64,000 bases of DNA from Desulfocapsa sp. (GCA_013792135.1 VMSP01000025.1:24732-88731); one strand, 5' to 3'; counted from the stretch's first letter, positions 54,315-63,479 are shown. The notes: generated by a model from the letters alone, not told the origin. Numbers and translations: made by a program.

Positions 54315-55871
54315 TTATTCTTTGCATTTTTTACACGTGCCGCCTTGTTTATTTTGCTGCTTCCCCTCTGTTTTCTGGCCTTTGTCATCTGATTCAGGCT
54401 TCATGTGCGGAAAGAGGATGACGTCGCGGATGGAGGCAGAGTTGGTGAGCAGCATAATCAAACGGTCAATGCCGATACCCTGGCCTGCGGCTGAGGGCAT
54501 CCCGAATTCAAGGGCTCGGACAAAATCTTCGTCCATCTCGGAGTGAATCTCTTCATCGTCACCTTTTTCCGCAATCTGCTGTTCCAGGCGTTGGCGTTGG
54601 TCAATGGGGTCACTCAACTCGCTGAAGGCATTGGCGATCTCGCGCCCGGTGATGAAGAGCTCAAAACGGTCGGTCACGGTGGGATCCTGTTCATTCCTGC
54701 GGGCCAGTGGGGAGACCTCGATGGGATACGAGGTGATAAAGGTTGGATCGATGAGCTTTTCTTCAACCAGCAGTTCAAAGAGGGCGGTCCTGGCCTTACC
54801 AGGTCCGGCAAGCGGTTCAAGTTTAACCCCTTTGGTGGCCCTGGCCAGGGCCAGAACCTGATCATCATCATCCACGACTTCTGAGTTAATGCCGCCGATC
54901 TCGGTCAGAGCCTCGTTCATGGTGAGACGTCTCCAGGGCGGGGTCAGATTGACCATGGTTCCCTGGTAATCGATTTCCATAGTTTCATTGACCTCTTGCG
55001 ACAGCCAGGAGACCAGTTCTTCGGTGATGTCCATCATGTCGTGGAAGGTGGCATAAGCCTGATAGAATTCCAGCATGGTGAATTCGGGATTATGCCGGGT
55101 GGAGAGACCTTCGTTGCGAAAGTTGCGGTTGATCTCGAAGACTCTCTCAAAACCGCCTACCAGCAGTCGTTTCAGGTAGAGTTCCGGGGCAATGCGCAGG
55201 TAAAGATCCATGCCGAGGGCATTATGGTGGGTTTTGAAGGGTTTAGCAGTGGCACCACCTGGGATTGGCTGCATCATCGGTGTCTCCACCTCCATGAACC
55301 CGCGGTTGCCTAGGAATTCCCTGATCAGGCGAATGATTTCAACGCGTTTACGGAAGATGGCCCGGCTTTCAGGGGTGACAATCAGGTCTACATAGCGCTG
55401 GCGGTAGCGGGTCTCCACATTGGTCAGACCGTGCCATTTTTCGGGCAGGGGACGCAGTGATTTGGTGATCATGACCAGCTTGTCGGCCATGACCGAGAGC
55501 TCATCGGTCTGGGTCTTGAACAGTTTTCCTTCAATGCCTACGATGTCGCCGATGTCCCATTTTTTGAAGGCGGCAAACTGCTCTTCTCCTACGGTGTCTT
55601 TCTTGACATAGATCTGAATCTGTCCCGAGGCGTCGGCCAGATGGCAGAAGGCCGCCTTGCCGAATTTACGCATGGACATGATCCGTCCGGCAATGGAATA
55701 GGTGAATTTGGTTTCATCAAAGGACTCAGCTGCCATGTGTTCGCCCTTGGGCAGTAATTCCTTGACATGATTTGCCGGTTTGAAGCTGTTGCTGAATATA
55801 TTAATGCCAAGCGCGGCCAGAGCCTCAGCTTTTTCCCGTCGTTGTTTCAGTACTTGATTTTCTTGACTCAT
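54315..55871 (-). CDS. lysS: Lysyl-tRNA synthetase (class II) with a lysine-rich Cys-containing tail
   Basis: The protein (518 residues) has the N-terminal OB fold (IAGRIMSMRKFGKAAFCHLA), motif 2 (FRNEGLSTRHNPEFTMLEFY) and motif 3 (GIGIDRLIMLLTNSASIRDV), and the domain ends at ILFPHMKPE. About 25 more residues follow, rich in Lys, Gln and Gly, ending GGTCKKCKE. The tail is not needed for the fold and is unusual. It is followed by lolC, a lysS-lol pairing also seen in other proteobacteria. Confidence 0.95.
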   Translation of the reverse strand: MSQENQVLKQRREKAEALAALGINIFSNSFKPANHVKELLPKGEHMAAESFDETKFTYSIAGRIMSMRKFGKAAFCHLADASGQIQIYVKKDTVGEEQFAAFKKWDIGDIVGIEGKLFKTQTDELSVMADKLVMITKSLRPLPEKWHGLTNVETRYRQRYVDLIVTPESRAIFRKRVEIIRLIREFLGNRGFMEVETPMMQPIPGGATAKPFKTHHNALGMDLYLRIAPELYLKRLLVGGFERVFEINRNFRNEGLSTRHNPEFTMLEFYQAYATFHDMMDITEELVSWLSQEVNETMEIDYQGTMVNLTPPWRRLTMNEALTEIGGINSEVVDDDDQVLALARATKGVKLEPLAGPGKARTALFELLVEEKLIDPTFITSYPIEVSPLARRNEQDPTVTDRFELFITGREIANAFSELSDPIDQRQRLEQQIAEKGDDEEIHSEMDEDFVRALEFGMPSAAGQGIGIDRLIMLLTNSASIRDVILFPHMKPESDDKGQKTEGKQQNKQGGTCKKCKE

Positions 55872-55933
55872 GATAAATTGCGTAGGGTGTGGGAGTTAGT
55901 AGTGAGTGGTAACTGGTAACCGGTCTGTTGGAG

Positions 55934-57040
55934 CTAAACCTGATACTTTTCCTTGAGTACTTTTGACACGTCCCGGGTCAGATCCAGCACTTTCCTGGCC
56001 AGTACAGGTGGCAGCGAACCGGTGCCGCAGCTGGGAGTAATGAGGGTCTGGCTCAGAATGGAGGCCAGATTGCGGTCAGGCCGTATCAGCTGTTCTGCCT
56101 GTTCTTCCCAAAGTTTGACCAGTGCCTCGCAGCTCTCTTTTTCAATGGCCTCGTGGTCAGAAGTGGGCACAACACCCCAGGCCAAAATCTTTCCTTGATC
56201 CAGATAGGCGTGAAGCTGCTCTTTCAGGAGTATCAAACGGTCAAAATAGCCGTAGGCGTCAAAGCTCAGGATGTCGATTTCCGAGCTGAGCAGGATGTCC
56301 CATTCGGTGTTGGCGCAGACATGCACCCCCGCCAAGGCTCCCACAGAGTGGATGGCAGTGCAGACCTCATTGATGTCTTCTTTGATATCCTCGGCGGCAA
56401 TTGAGATAAAGGCCGAGGATCCCAGTCCCGCAAGGGCCGGTTCATCGATGAAGATCAGAACCGGCAGGCGGGATTGTCTTTGCAGAAACAATGCCTGCCA
56501 GGCTGCCTTCATGGCCAGCCCTTTGACCACGATATCACGGATGGTGGGGTTGTAATAGCCGATCCGGTCTTCTTTGTCGTGGACCCCGGTGAGCATGGTA
56601 AAGGGGCCGGTGATCTGTCCTTTGAGTGCGGTTGGGCTGGAGAAGTCGCCGACACCATCACACAGGGTGTAGATTCCTTGAGCCCGCTGGCGGCTTACGG
56701 CAAAACGTGAGGTCAGCAGGAGTTCTGGATCTTCTACGGTCTGCAGGTATTCCTCGTAAAAGGCGAGCTGTGCCTCTTCAAAACCGGCGACTTCCGTATC
56801 GTAGAAGATGCGGTTTTCCGTTGTTTCAATGGACTCTTCCACCACACCAGGCAACCCTTCGGCAAACTGGTGCAGCATGTGTTCATACGGATTGGTGGGC
56901 AGTTGCGGCCAGATAGGGATTTCAGGGGTGGCTGTCAGGATCCATTCTTTGATGGCGACTTGTGGGTCACTGACCGGCAGGCTGCCAATGAGCAGAGGCA
57001 GGCCGTTAGCGCTAAAAGGGGTCTGTTGTGTTGTGGTCAT
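55934..57040 (-). CDS. Core-type cobalamin-independent methionine synthase-like protein
   Basis: The 368-residue protein is a single UROD/MetE barrel, about half the length of MetE and without its N-terminal domain. It has GSLPVSDPQVAI near the start, GQITGPFTML, FIDEPALAGLGSSAF, the zinc-binding HVC in GVHVCANTEWD near residues 235-245, and the second zinc cysteine in TPSCGTGSLP. Core-type enzymes of anaerobes take methyl groups from a corrinoid protein rather than methyl-folate, so a methionine synthase role is plausible but not shown. It stands 62 bases from lysS. Confidence 0.75.
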   Translation of the reverse strand: MTTTQQTPFSANGLPLLIGSLPVSDPQVAIKEWILTATPEIPIWPQLPTNPYEHMLHQFAEGLPGVVEESIETTENRIFYDTEVAGFEEAQLAFYEEYLQTVEDPELLLTSRFAVSRQRAQGIYTLCDGVGDFSSPTALKGQITGPFTMLTGVHDKEDRIGYYNPTIRDIVVKGLAMKAAWQALFLQRQSRLPVLIFIDEPALAGLGSSAFISIAAEDIKEDINEVCTAIHSVGALAGVHVCANTEWDILLSSEIDILSFDAYGYFDRLILLKEQLHAYLDQGKILAWGVVPTSDHEAIEKESCEALVKLWEEQAEQLIRPDRNLASILSQTLITPSCGTGSLPPVLARKVLDLTRDVSKVLKEKYQV

Positions 57041-57391
57041 GGTATTTTATGAAAATATTAAGAGTAATAAATAATTCTAGCGGCCGGGATTTGTCCGAGC
57101 CCTGAGCGTCTCGAATGTCCGAAGGCGGCCTCTTTCCGTAGCCGAAAGCTGAACGCTTTTTATCCTTCGGTATGCCGGGTATCCGGTATGGTTGTCACAA
57201 AAGTGTAATAAGAGAAAAGAGAGCCTATGGTTTACCGAGAAACACTCTTTCTGTCAATTCTTTCCGTTCATTCTCCAAGGAATGGAAGTATCAGGGTAGG
57301 GGAAGAAAAAAATATTAAAGGAAGAAGTGGGGTGGCAGGGTGAAGTTATTTGTTGAGTTTCTGTGATCAGTTTATTTTAAGCAAAAGGCTT
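57041..57391. other. Gene-free region between the MetE-like gene and the accessory cluster
   Basis: No convincing frame lies in these 351 bases. The left part is GC-rich with several short complements (for instance AAAGC/GCTTT around 57146-57160) and should hold the MetE-like gene promoter on the minus strand. I looked for a cobalamin or SAM riboswitch and did not see its conserved core. The right part is AT-rich. Confidence 0.4.
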
Positions 57392-57868
57392 CTACTGAGT
57401 CAGCGCTTTGATCATGGGGGGAAGCAGGAACGCAATCAATAATAAGGTGATAGCCGGACGGAGTAGATTGACAGGTTTCATGTTCTGTTCCATGATGGCT
57501 GTAGCAGCGTGATTTGCAGCTGAGAAAGTAAAGAATACCAACATCGATGTAACGATGGTGGCATCGGCATATCGTCCCCAATTGAACACATAAATAAGAA
57601 AAGCTGTGATGGCTGTGGCCGCATTGGCCAGACCCGATTGAATTTGATATGCACGATTGGGTTTATAACCGATTTTTTCAGAGGCCACTTCTCCCAATAT
57701 CAGAGATTCAAAGGCTACTGTGCCGGACATGAGAATGACTACGAATGGCCCCATTATGTGAAATTGTGATATTGCATCTTTTCCCAGATAGTCTGCGAAA
57801 AAAATGGCAAGTCCTATGCCGGTTGGCCGAAGCCATTCCATTATCAACGACAGGTTCTTTTTAGTCAT
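57392..57868 (-). CDS. Small membrane protein of unknown function
   Basis: The 158-residue protein has about four membrane helices (FHIMGPFVVILMSGTVAFES near residues 36-55, ATAITAFLIYVFNWG, VTSMLVFFTFSAANHA, LLRPAITLLLIAFLLPP). Short charged loops separate them. A few features (SGTVAFESLILG, FFTFSAANHA) resemble small uncharacterised membrane proteins, but I cannot name a family. It is read in the same direction as the LysE gene 55 bases upstream. Confidence 0.75.
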   Translation of the reverse strand: MTKKNLSLIMEWLRPTGIGLAIFFADYLGKDAISQFHIMGPFVVILMSGTVAFESLILGEVASEKIGYKPNRAYQIQSGLANAATAITAFLIYVFNWGRYADATIVTSMLVFFTFSAANHAATAIMEQNMKPVNLLRPAITLLLIAFLLPPMIKALTQ

Positions 57869-57923
57869 TCTGCTTTATCTCCTATGTGAATCTGCTGGAG
57901 TGAATTTCCCACTAATCTTCTGC

Positions 57924-58550
57924 CTACCTTTCTGTTGTTATCAGTTTGATTGCCAATCCTAGAAAAATAGTGCCGGCAATCCTGTTCAGTACCGTCTGAA
58001 TGTGATCGGTTCTCTTGAACCATTGTCCAAGAGTGCCGGAGAGGAGCGCTATGCTTCCAAAAACTATTATTGTGGCAAGGATAAAAAGACATCCTAAGAG
58101 TAGAATCTGTAACGATACCAATCCTCTTGACGGGTCAACGAATTGTGGTAGAAACGCCAGAAAGAAAATTGAAACTTTAGGATTTGTGATGTTCATGATG
58201 ATTCCACGATTATACAGCTTCCAGTAATTGACCTCTTCGTCAGAGTTACTTTGAATCTTTTTTGCAGCAGCACGGAAGGCTTGCCAGGCGAGATATACGA
58301 GGTAGCCGGCACCAATTAATTTGAGAAGAGAAAATGCAACTGTTGATATCTGAAAAATGACAGCAACTCCCAGGGCTACAGCACTACTGTGGATGATCAA
58401 TCCCGTACATAAACCAAGTATGACAATTATCCCTGCAAGCCTTCCGCGTAATATGGACAGCGTCAGTACGAATATATTGTCGGGACCGGGTGCGAGGGCC
58501 AGAAGAAGAGATGTTGTGAAAAATGTAATGATGGTCTCAGTGGATAGCAT
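57924..58550 (-). CDS. LysE/RhtB-family amino acid exporter
   Basis: The 208-residue inner-membrane protein has six hydrophobic helices. It carries the family start LLLALAPGPDNIFVLTLSIL near residues 15-34, with GLCTGLIIHSSAVALGV and LKLIGAGYLVYLAWQAFR. It should export an amino acid or derivative; the substrate cannot be told. It sits in the accessory gene string. Confidence 0.9.
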   Translation of the reverse strand: MLSTETIITFFTTSLLLALAPGPDNIFVLTLSILRGRLAGIIVILGLCTGLIIHSSAVALGVAVIFQISTVAFSLLKLIGAGYLVYLAWQAFRAAAKKIQSNSDEEVNYWKLYNRGIIMNITNPKVSIFFLAFLPQFVDPSRGLVSLQILLLGCLFILATIIVFGSIALLSGTLGQWFKRTDHIQTVLNRIAGTIFLGLAIKLITTER

Positions 58551-58691
58551 CTTATTTCCTTAGCTGCAATAATGCATGTTTCAGTGTAATGGGGGAATCG
58601 TCGGTTCGGCTGCTGTTCTTGGGTAGAGCCTTATTGCTGCCCCCTGAGAGCATTTTATATTCCCCGAATCAAAATGGCACTGCGCAACCTG

Positions 58692-59387
58692 TCAATCATA
58701 TCCAAGAAATATATCGGTACGAATCTGGTCTTCTGCAACATCAATTGAGGCTAAGGCCTTTTTTATCGCTTCAACCATGACCGGAGGGCCTGAGATCATA
58801 TAATGGGCGTTACTGCTTTTCGGAACTTCTTTTGAAATTATATCAGCGTTGATAAATCCTTGATAGGCGTTTTCCATGCCGGTGGTATCAGATAAAACAT
58901 GGACCAGATGGTAATCCGGCAGCTTTAGATTTTCTAATTCATCCCTGAAAGCTATATCCTCCGTATTCAGATTTCCGTAGATGAGGATTATCGTGCCGGA
59001 TTTTCCTTTCTTTTTCTCGAGGCTTGTAAGAATACTTCTGATCGGTGTGATACCAATGCCGCCAGCGATCAGGACAAGGGGCCCCTTTGAGTCAGCGAAA
59101 CAAAATTGTCCAAACGGTCCTTTAATGCTGATAGTTTCTCCTTTTTTAAGGGATTTCAGTCGATCACAATAAGGACTGCCAGTCATCCGTTTGGTGAATT
59201 CAACGAACTCGGCGTCATCGGGGCAGTTACTGAGTGATAAGGGATGAATCAGCTCATTACCTAAATCTACCAACATATATTGACCGGCAGTAAAGTCCAA
59301 ACCCTCGGGTCTTTTGAATCGATAACTCACAGCCGTAAGGGTTCTTTCTCTTCGTTCCAGAAATTCTGTGCGGTATTCTTTTGTCAT
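58692..59387 (-). CDS. FAD/NAD(P)-binding ferredoxin reductase-like protein
   Basis: The 231-residue protein has the FNR fold. The FAD-binding stretch is HPLSLSNCPDDAEFVEFTKR near residues 48-67, then IKGPFGQF, and the nucleotide-binding LIAGGIGITPIRSILTSL near 106-123; ISGPPVMVEAIK lies near the end. It has no 2Fe-2S domain, so it needs an external electron carrier such as ferredoxin. ATG 59387 has weak GGATTAG upstream; an in-frame start eight codons earlier is possible. Confidence 0.88.
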   Translation of the reverse strand: MTKEYRTEFLERRERTLTAVSYRFKRPEGLDFTAGQYMLVDLGNELIHPLSLSNCPDDAEFVEFTKRMTGSPYCDRLKSLKKGETISIKGPFGQFCFADSKGPLVLIAGGIGITPIRSILTSLEKKKGKSGTIILIYGNLNTEDIAFRDELENLKLPDYHLVHVLSDTTGMENAYQGFINADIISKEVPKSSNAHYMISGPPVMVEAIKKALASIDVAEDQIRTDIFLGYD

Positions 59388-59481
59388 GTTTTTTCTAATC
59401 CTTTTTTGCATATTTAAAGGGGCTGCTCAAGATTACCATTGCAACAATATGAACCATAACATTAAAACTCAGCAGCCGGGA

Positions 59482-60411
59482 TTAGCCGTTCGCTGGATTG
59501 CTTGTTGAGACAATTTCATTTTTTGAGACCCTTGAATGATGGAGCATTACTGGGGAGTTGGTGTCAAATAAGCTGTTTGCAAATTTTACAAGCGACCAAA
59601 ACACCATTATCGGCAAAGCAATAACTTGAATCAGGAATACCCCAACATAGAGAAATGTCAGTTTCAGGAGGTTATCTACAATGCTACCCGCATTGCTGAC
59701 TGTGGCGACAATTGCATCTTTAAACTCCATTGATTTACGCTGAATGAATGATGTGTTATTCTTGATGGTTCCTAAAAGACCGTCAATCTCCGGAAGTGAA
59801 AAATCCATCAATTTATCTAGCTCCGCAGTCCCGACCGCCAGTTCTTTATTGGCATTCGATATATTGTCTGCGAAAAAATGTTCTTGGAGGTAATTGTTTG
59901 CCAAAGCTGATATCGGAAGGGCAAATCTGGCAATGAAAACCAATAATATGATCCTCATTATGGTTTTCTGAATGGCGGCCAATCTTTCGTTTTCGAACCA
60001 ACTGAGAATGAAGAAGATCATGAGAAATATGGCAAGTATCGGCGGCGCAATGGACACGCCAATCTCAAAGGCCAGTTTCTGAACCCCTAATGATGTAATC
60101 GCCGTTACGAGCACATCAGACACACGTTCAGTCATGTCATCAATCGGGTCTAAGGCCTGCCCTACAGCCAATGTCACGCCTACACCTGCGGGCTCCAGGT
60201 TCAGGCTTGAATCCTTTACAATTGAAACAGAGGCGTTAATAAGCCTGCATGTTGCATAAGCAACGCCAGCTTTAGTTATTGCCTCACGAAAGTAATCGTC
60301 AGTTGTGCTGTCTAATAGGGGGATTCTTAACCCGGCGGAAATGAATAGCAATATCGCCACTAAGGCTGCAATAGATGCTCTTATTATCTTTGGTATTTGT
60401 ATGGTTTTCAT
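59482..60411 (-). CDS. Multi-pass membrane protein of unknown function
   Basis: The 309-residue protein has hydrophobic segments near residues 11-27 (IAALVAILLFISAG), 115-137 (GVSIAPPILAIFLMIFFILS), 153-170 and 258-280 (LLKLTFLYVGVFLIQVIALP). Two periplasmic-looking regions without obvious motifs lie between. I recognise no family. ATG 60411 is preferred over longer frames that overlap the tag gene. It is read with tag and the reductase gene. Confidence 0.65.
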   Translation of the reverse strand: MKTIQIPKIIRASIAALVAILLFISAGLRIPLLDSTTDDYFREAITKAGVAYATCRLINASVSIVKDSSLNLEPAGVGVTLAVGQALDPIDDMTERVSDVLVTAITSLGVQKLAFEIGVSIAPPILAIFLMIFFILSWFENERLAAIQKTIMRIILLVFIARFALPISALANNYLQEHFFADNISNANKELAVGTAELDKLMDFSLPEIDGLLGTIKNNTSFIQRKSMEFKDAIVATVSNAGSIVDNLLKLTFLYVGVFLIQVIALPIMVFWSLVKFANSLFDTNSPVMLHHSRVSKNEIVSTSNPANG

Positions 60412-60491
60412 GTTTGTCTTTCTGTAGGGGCAACGACTAAGATAAAAATCGATAAAAGCGGTGCGAGTACATCGTTTTTGAGCACATTGTT

Positions 60492-61061
60492 CTATGGCTT
60501 GTCTTTGACAAGCGCATACCTGAAGCAATCTGTAACATGATCGTTCACCATTCCCACAGCTTGCATAAAGGCGTAACATATTGTCGATCCAACAAATTTG
60601 AAACCTCTACGCTTGAGCTCTTTACTCATTCTCTCTGACTCAGCAGTGGTGGCTGGAATTTGCCCAATTTCTTGCCACGAATTTTGTATTGGTCTCCCTT
60701 CAACAAAAGACCAGATAAATTCATCGAAACTGTTGAACTCATCCCTGACTTTCAGATAAGCTCTGGCATTGATTATTGCCGATTCGACTTTAAGTCTGTT
60801 CCTGATGATTCCAGGGTCTTTGAGTAATTGATCAATCTTGGTGCTGTTCCATTTGGCAATCTTAGCTGGATCAAAACCATCGTAGGCAATTCGGTATGTT
60901 TCCCGCCTTTTTAGAATGGTAAGCCAACTCAATCCGGCTTGAGCCCCTTCTAGAATAAGCATTTCAAAAAGTTTTGTATCCTCATGAAGAGGAACGCCCC
61001 ATTCCATGTCATGATATTTTATATAGAGTGGGTCATCTGTTACCCAAGCGCATCTTATCAT
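60492..61061 (-). CDS. tag: DNA-3-methyladenine glycosylase I
   Basis: Tag excises 3-methyladenine from alkylated DNA. The 189-residue protein carries all four zinc ligands of the family, Cys4 (MIRCAWV), His17 (YIKYHDMEWG), His175 and Cys179 (NDHVTDCFR). It also has the catalytic-region Glu in LEGAQAGLSWLTIL near residues 37-51 and FKFVGSTICYAFMQAVGMVN. Its start follows AGAGGAGC. The 5' flank contains AACGTTAGGT (about 61083-61074), which matches an attC core-site half, as in integron cassettes. Confidence 0.95.
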   Translation of the reverse strand: MIRCAWVTDDPLYIKYHDMEWGVPLHEDTKLFEMLILEGAQAGLSWLTILKRRETYRIAYDGFDPAKIAKWNSTKIDQLLKDPGIIRNRLKVESAIINARAYLKVRDEFNSFDEFIWSFVEGRPIQNSWQEIGQIPATTAESERMSKELKRRGFKFVGSTICYAFMQAVGMVNDHVTDCFRYALVKDKP

Positions 61062-61121
61062 GGAGCTCCTCTATACACCTAACGTTATCACCAACTGATT
61101 CCTGTCGCCTCACCAATAGTC

Positions 61122-62459
61122 TTATTTACCAACGGTTGCGATTCGAGCCCTGACCGGTATATTCGTGGAATGCAGTCCGGGGGATTGTCCGTGTAAGTCG
61201 AATTTCACGTTGACGTTCGGTCTGAAGATGAGGCAATGGGTGGATCCGCCGAAGTGGAACATCCCCAGTTGCTCCCCCTTCTTCACATGCTGTCCCTTAT
61301 GGACGGTTATTTCGTTGGTTGACACTTCCGCCATGCCGACAAACATGACGGCCATCAAGCCGATGTCCGGATTGTCGGCCTCGATGAAGATCAATGCTCT
61401 CGACGCCACCTGCGTAATGTAGCCCTGGGAATTATTGGGACCTGCCGGATCAAAACCTTCAGCCAGAGCTTCCGCATAATAGGAGCCGTCAACCAGGCGG
61501 GTCTTTACAATCTTTCCACTGACAGGACTGTGCCAGCGGTGGTAACTCAACGCACTCAGAAAAGCCTGATAAATCGTGCCGCCCGCAAACTGTCCGGCAA
61601 GGGGGTCCATCGCCATCATGTGCTGTAGCGAATAAGGCTGCGCTTTAATCCAGAACGGGTCAACAAGTTTCACATCTTTTGCGACCCTGTATGGAGCCGA
61701 TTCACAGGCGTTGGCGATAACCGCATCATCGTCAGGACTCGCCACTGGACGCAGCCCCTCCCGAAACTTTCTGGTGAAAAAATCATCCCATGAGGAAAAT
61801 CCATAATAGGGCGAACCGGGATCGCATATAAAATCCTCTGCAAAGTGAGGCATCGCCGCTTTCGCGTCCCGGCCGAACCATCCTTTCTCGGGATCGTCAT
61901 TTAACACATAGCGGGAGTCCGCGGAGCTCAAGAATACGGCCCATTGATTCAATATTTTTTTCAACTGGCGGTTTACCTTTTCATTTAAGAAAACTGAGGT
62001 TCCGGCAGGCGTACCCATGGGCCAGTTGATAATTGCATTGATAGGAAAACCAACCAGACCGGTTTTGTTGAATTCAGGTGCCGTGATCAAAATCCGGTTC
62101 ATTACCCGCAGCATCTGACGATAATTTTTTATCTGGGGCTTCCCGGTAGGGTCGGTGCTGAAAGATTGATTATGCGGTACTTGATCAAACATTTGATTGA
62201 ACAACATGTATAGTTGCGGGTCTTTTTCTATTATCTCTTTGAATTCCTGGATAACAGGTAACAATGGTTCTTTTACGGATTCTGTTTCCTCAGTCAGCTT
62301 TGCCATCCATTGATCTAAAAACAACTGATCCGATGGCAGCCATTGTCCTACGCGATAAGGTACAGGTGTCTCGAGTGATTCGGCTGTCGCCATATGTCCG
62401 GAAAGGCAGAAAAAAGCCAGGACCAATAAGGGGAAAATAACGAATGTTTTCTTGTTCAT
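61122..62459 (-). CDS. Exported phosphatidylserine decarboxylase-family protein
   Basis: The 445-residue protein has a signal peptide (KKTFVIFPLLVLAFFCLSG, cleavage likely after TAE). An N-terminal domain of about 180 residues follows (PSDC-type, with INAIINWPMGTPAGT), then the decarboxylase domain: FSSWDDFFTRKFREGLRPV, YHRWHSPVSGKIVKTRLVDG, and FHFGGSTHCLIF, where Ser406 of the GGST motif is the self-cleavage and pyruvoyl site. Bacterial Psd enzymes are membrane bound and about 290 residues. This longer form resembles fungal and bacterial decarboxylase-like proteins that act on other substrates, so phospholipid synthesis is not certain. Confidence 0.85.
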   Translation of the reverse strand: MNKKTFVIFPLLVLAFFCLSGHMATAESLETPVPYRVGQWLPSDQLFLDQWMAKLTEETESVKEPLLPVIQEFKEIIEKDPQLYMLFNQMFDQVPHNQSFSTDPTGKPQIKNYRQMLRVMNRILITAPEFNKTGLVGFPINAIINWPMGTPAGTSVFLNEKVNRQLKKILNQWAVFLSSADSRYVLNDDPEKGWFGRDAKAAMPHFAEDFICDPGSPYYGFSSWDDFFTRKFREGLRPVASPDDDAVIANACESAPYRVAKDVKLVDPFWIKAQPYSLQHMMAMDPLAGQFAGGTIYQAFLSALSYHRWHSPVSGKIVKTRLVDGSYYAEALAEGFDPAGPNNSQGYITQVASRALIFIEADNPDIGLMAVMFVGMAEVSTNEITVHKGQHVKKGEQLGMFHFGGSTHCLIFRPNVNVKFDLHGQSPGLHSTNIPVRARIATVGK

Positions 62460-62524
62460 GTTGTTAATCCTTCCAAGGATTTCACTTCAGTAAAATATTT
62501 TCATTTTTTCTTTTTCATCATGCG

Positions 62525-62617
62525 CCCGAACGTTAAGCTGAGCGGCGGCGGTCAAGACCTTCCCGCGTAAGCGCCGCTGCCCATTTCCGACCGTCCGCCT
62601 TAATGAGCTTGTTCGGT
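62525..62617 (-). repeat. Candidate integron attC site (left of the SOD gene)
   Basis: On the minus strand the site runs from ACCGAAC (62617-62611) through AAGCT...GGCGG to CCGCC...AGCTT, then AAC and GTTCGGG (62531-62525). The outer arms CCGAAC/GTTCGG are perfect complements. The inner arms AAGCT/AGCTT and GGCGG/CCGCC pair with unpaired bases between them, like the L and R boxes of attC. The size is 93 bases, the same as the other candidate. Confidence 0.65.
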
Positions 62618-62652
62618 GACTTGCACCGAATAGATATAAAAAAGATAGGACT

Positions 62653-63432
62653 TTACGAACCGAGATTGCCTGCAGCGAAATCCCAATTGATCAGTTTGTC
62701 GAGCACAGCATTGACGTAGTCTGCGCGACGGTTCTGATAATCAAGGTAGTAGGCGTGCTCCCACACGTCGATGGTCAGAAGCGGTTTCATTCCCTTTGTC
62801 ATAGGTAGGTCCGCGTTGCCGGTTTTGACCACTTTAAGTTTGTCGCCATCCAGCACGAGCCAGGCCCAACCACTGCCGAACTGGGTTGTCGCCGCAGTTA
62901 CCAACTCCTTCTTGCACACATCAACACTGCCGAACGAAGCCTCGATTTTCTGCTTTAGCGCTGCGGGGGGGGCACCACCGCCATTTACTTTCAGGCTGCG
63001 CCAGTAGAATGTGTGGTTCCATATTTGGGCAGCGTTATTGAAAATCGCGGTCTTTTCAGCTTGACCAGCCGTAGCGTCTATGATCTTCTCCAGGGAAAGG
63101 TCAGCAAACTCTGTCCCTGCCACGAGCTTATTAAGATTGGCGACATAACCTTTGTGATGCTTGCCGTAGTGGAAACTAACGGTATTTGCTGATATTACAG
63201 GGACAAGCGCGTTTTCTGCGTAAGGCAGGGGCGGCAAAGTATGTACGGTGGCTGCTCGCACGTTATCGGGAAATCCACCCATGGCAAACAATAGCGTTGC
63301 ACCTGTAGATGCGCGGAGGAAATCACGGCGGTTAAGGTCTGGAAAATTCGTGGCCTCTGGATTGTTCGTCATATTGCCTCTTGTTTGGTTGGGAAAAAAC
63401 TGAATGTCTCCCGTAGCTAACTTTTTTTCCAT
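62653..63432 (-). CDS. sodB: Exported Fe/Mn superoxide dismutase (Tat signal)
   Basis: The enzyme converts superoxide to O2 and H2O2. The catalytic domain holds all four metal ligands: His in [15 protein letters not shown], His in IWNHTFYW, and Asp and His in [13 protein letters not shown]. It is preceded by a twin-arginine signal (NRRDFLRAS plus a hydrophobic stretch [13 protein letters not shown]), so it is exported folded. The start at 63432 has AAAGGAG; a second start at ATG 63372, behind AAGAGG, would give a more compact Tat signal. It lies between two attC-like sites. Confidence 0.93.
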   Translation of the reverse strand: MEKKLATGDIQFFPNQTRGNMTNNPEATNFPDLNRRDFLRASTGATLLFAMGGFPDNVRAATVHTLPPLPYAENALVPVISANTVSFHYGKHHKGYVANLNKLVAGTEFADLSLEKIIDATAGQAEKTAIFNNAAQIWNHTFYWRSLKVNGGGAPPAALKQKIEASFGSVDVCKKELVTAATTQFGSGWAWLVLDGDKLKVVKTGNADLPMTKGMKPLLTIDVWEHAYYLDYQNRRADYVNAVLDKLINWDFAAGNLGS

Positions 63433-63479
63433 TGTCGTTTCTCCTTTTATTATTTGTTTGGACTCAGCGAGACCACCCC

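Noticed and set aside
57041..57391. Possible cobalamin or SAM riboswitch upstream of the MetE-like gene
   Set aside because: The region has GC-rich stems, but neither the cobalamin B12-box nor the SAM-I core could be found.
59388..59481. GGCTGCT/AGCAGCC inverted repeat between the reductase and the membrane protein as a third attC
   Set aside because: The arms pair, but neither end shows the AAC/GTT core sites in the right place.
61062..61121. Full attC between tag and the decarboxylase gene
   Set aside because: Only one core half (AACGTTAGGT) is present; the rest has a direct repeat (TCACCAA) and not an inverted one.
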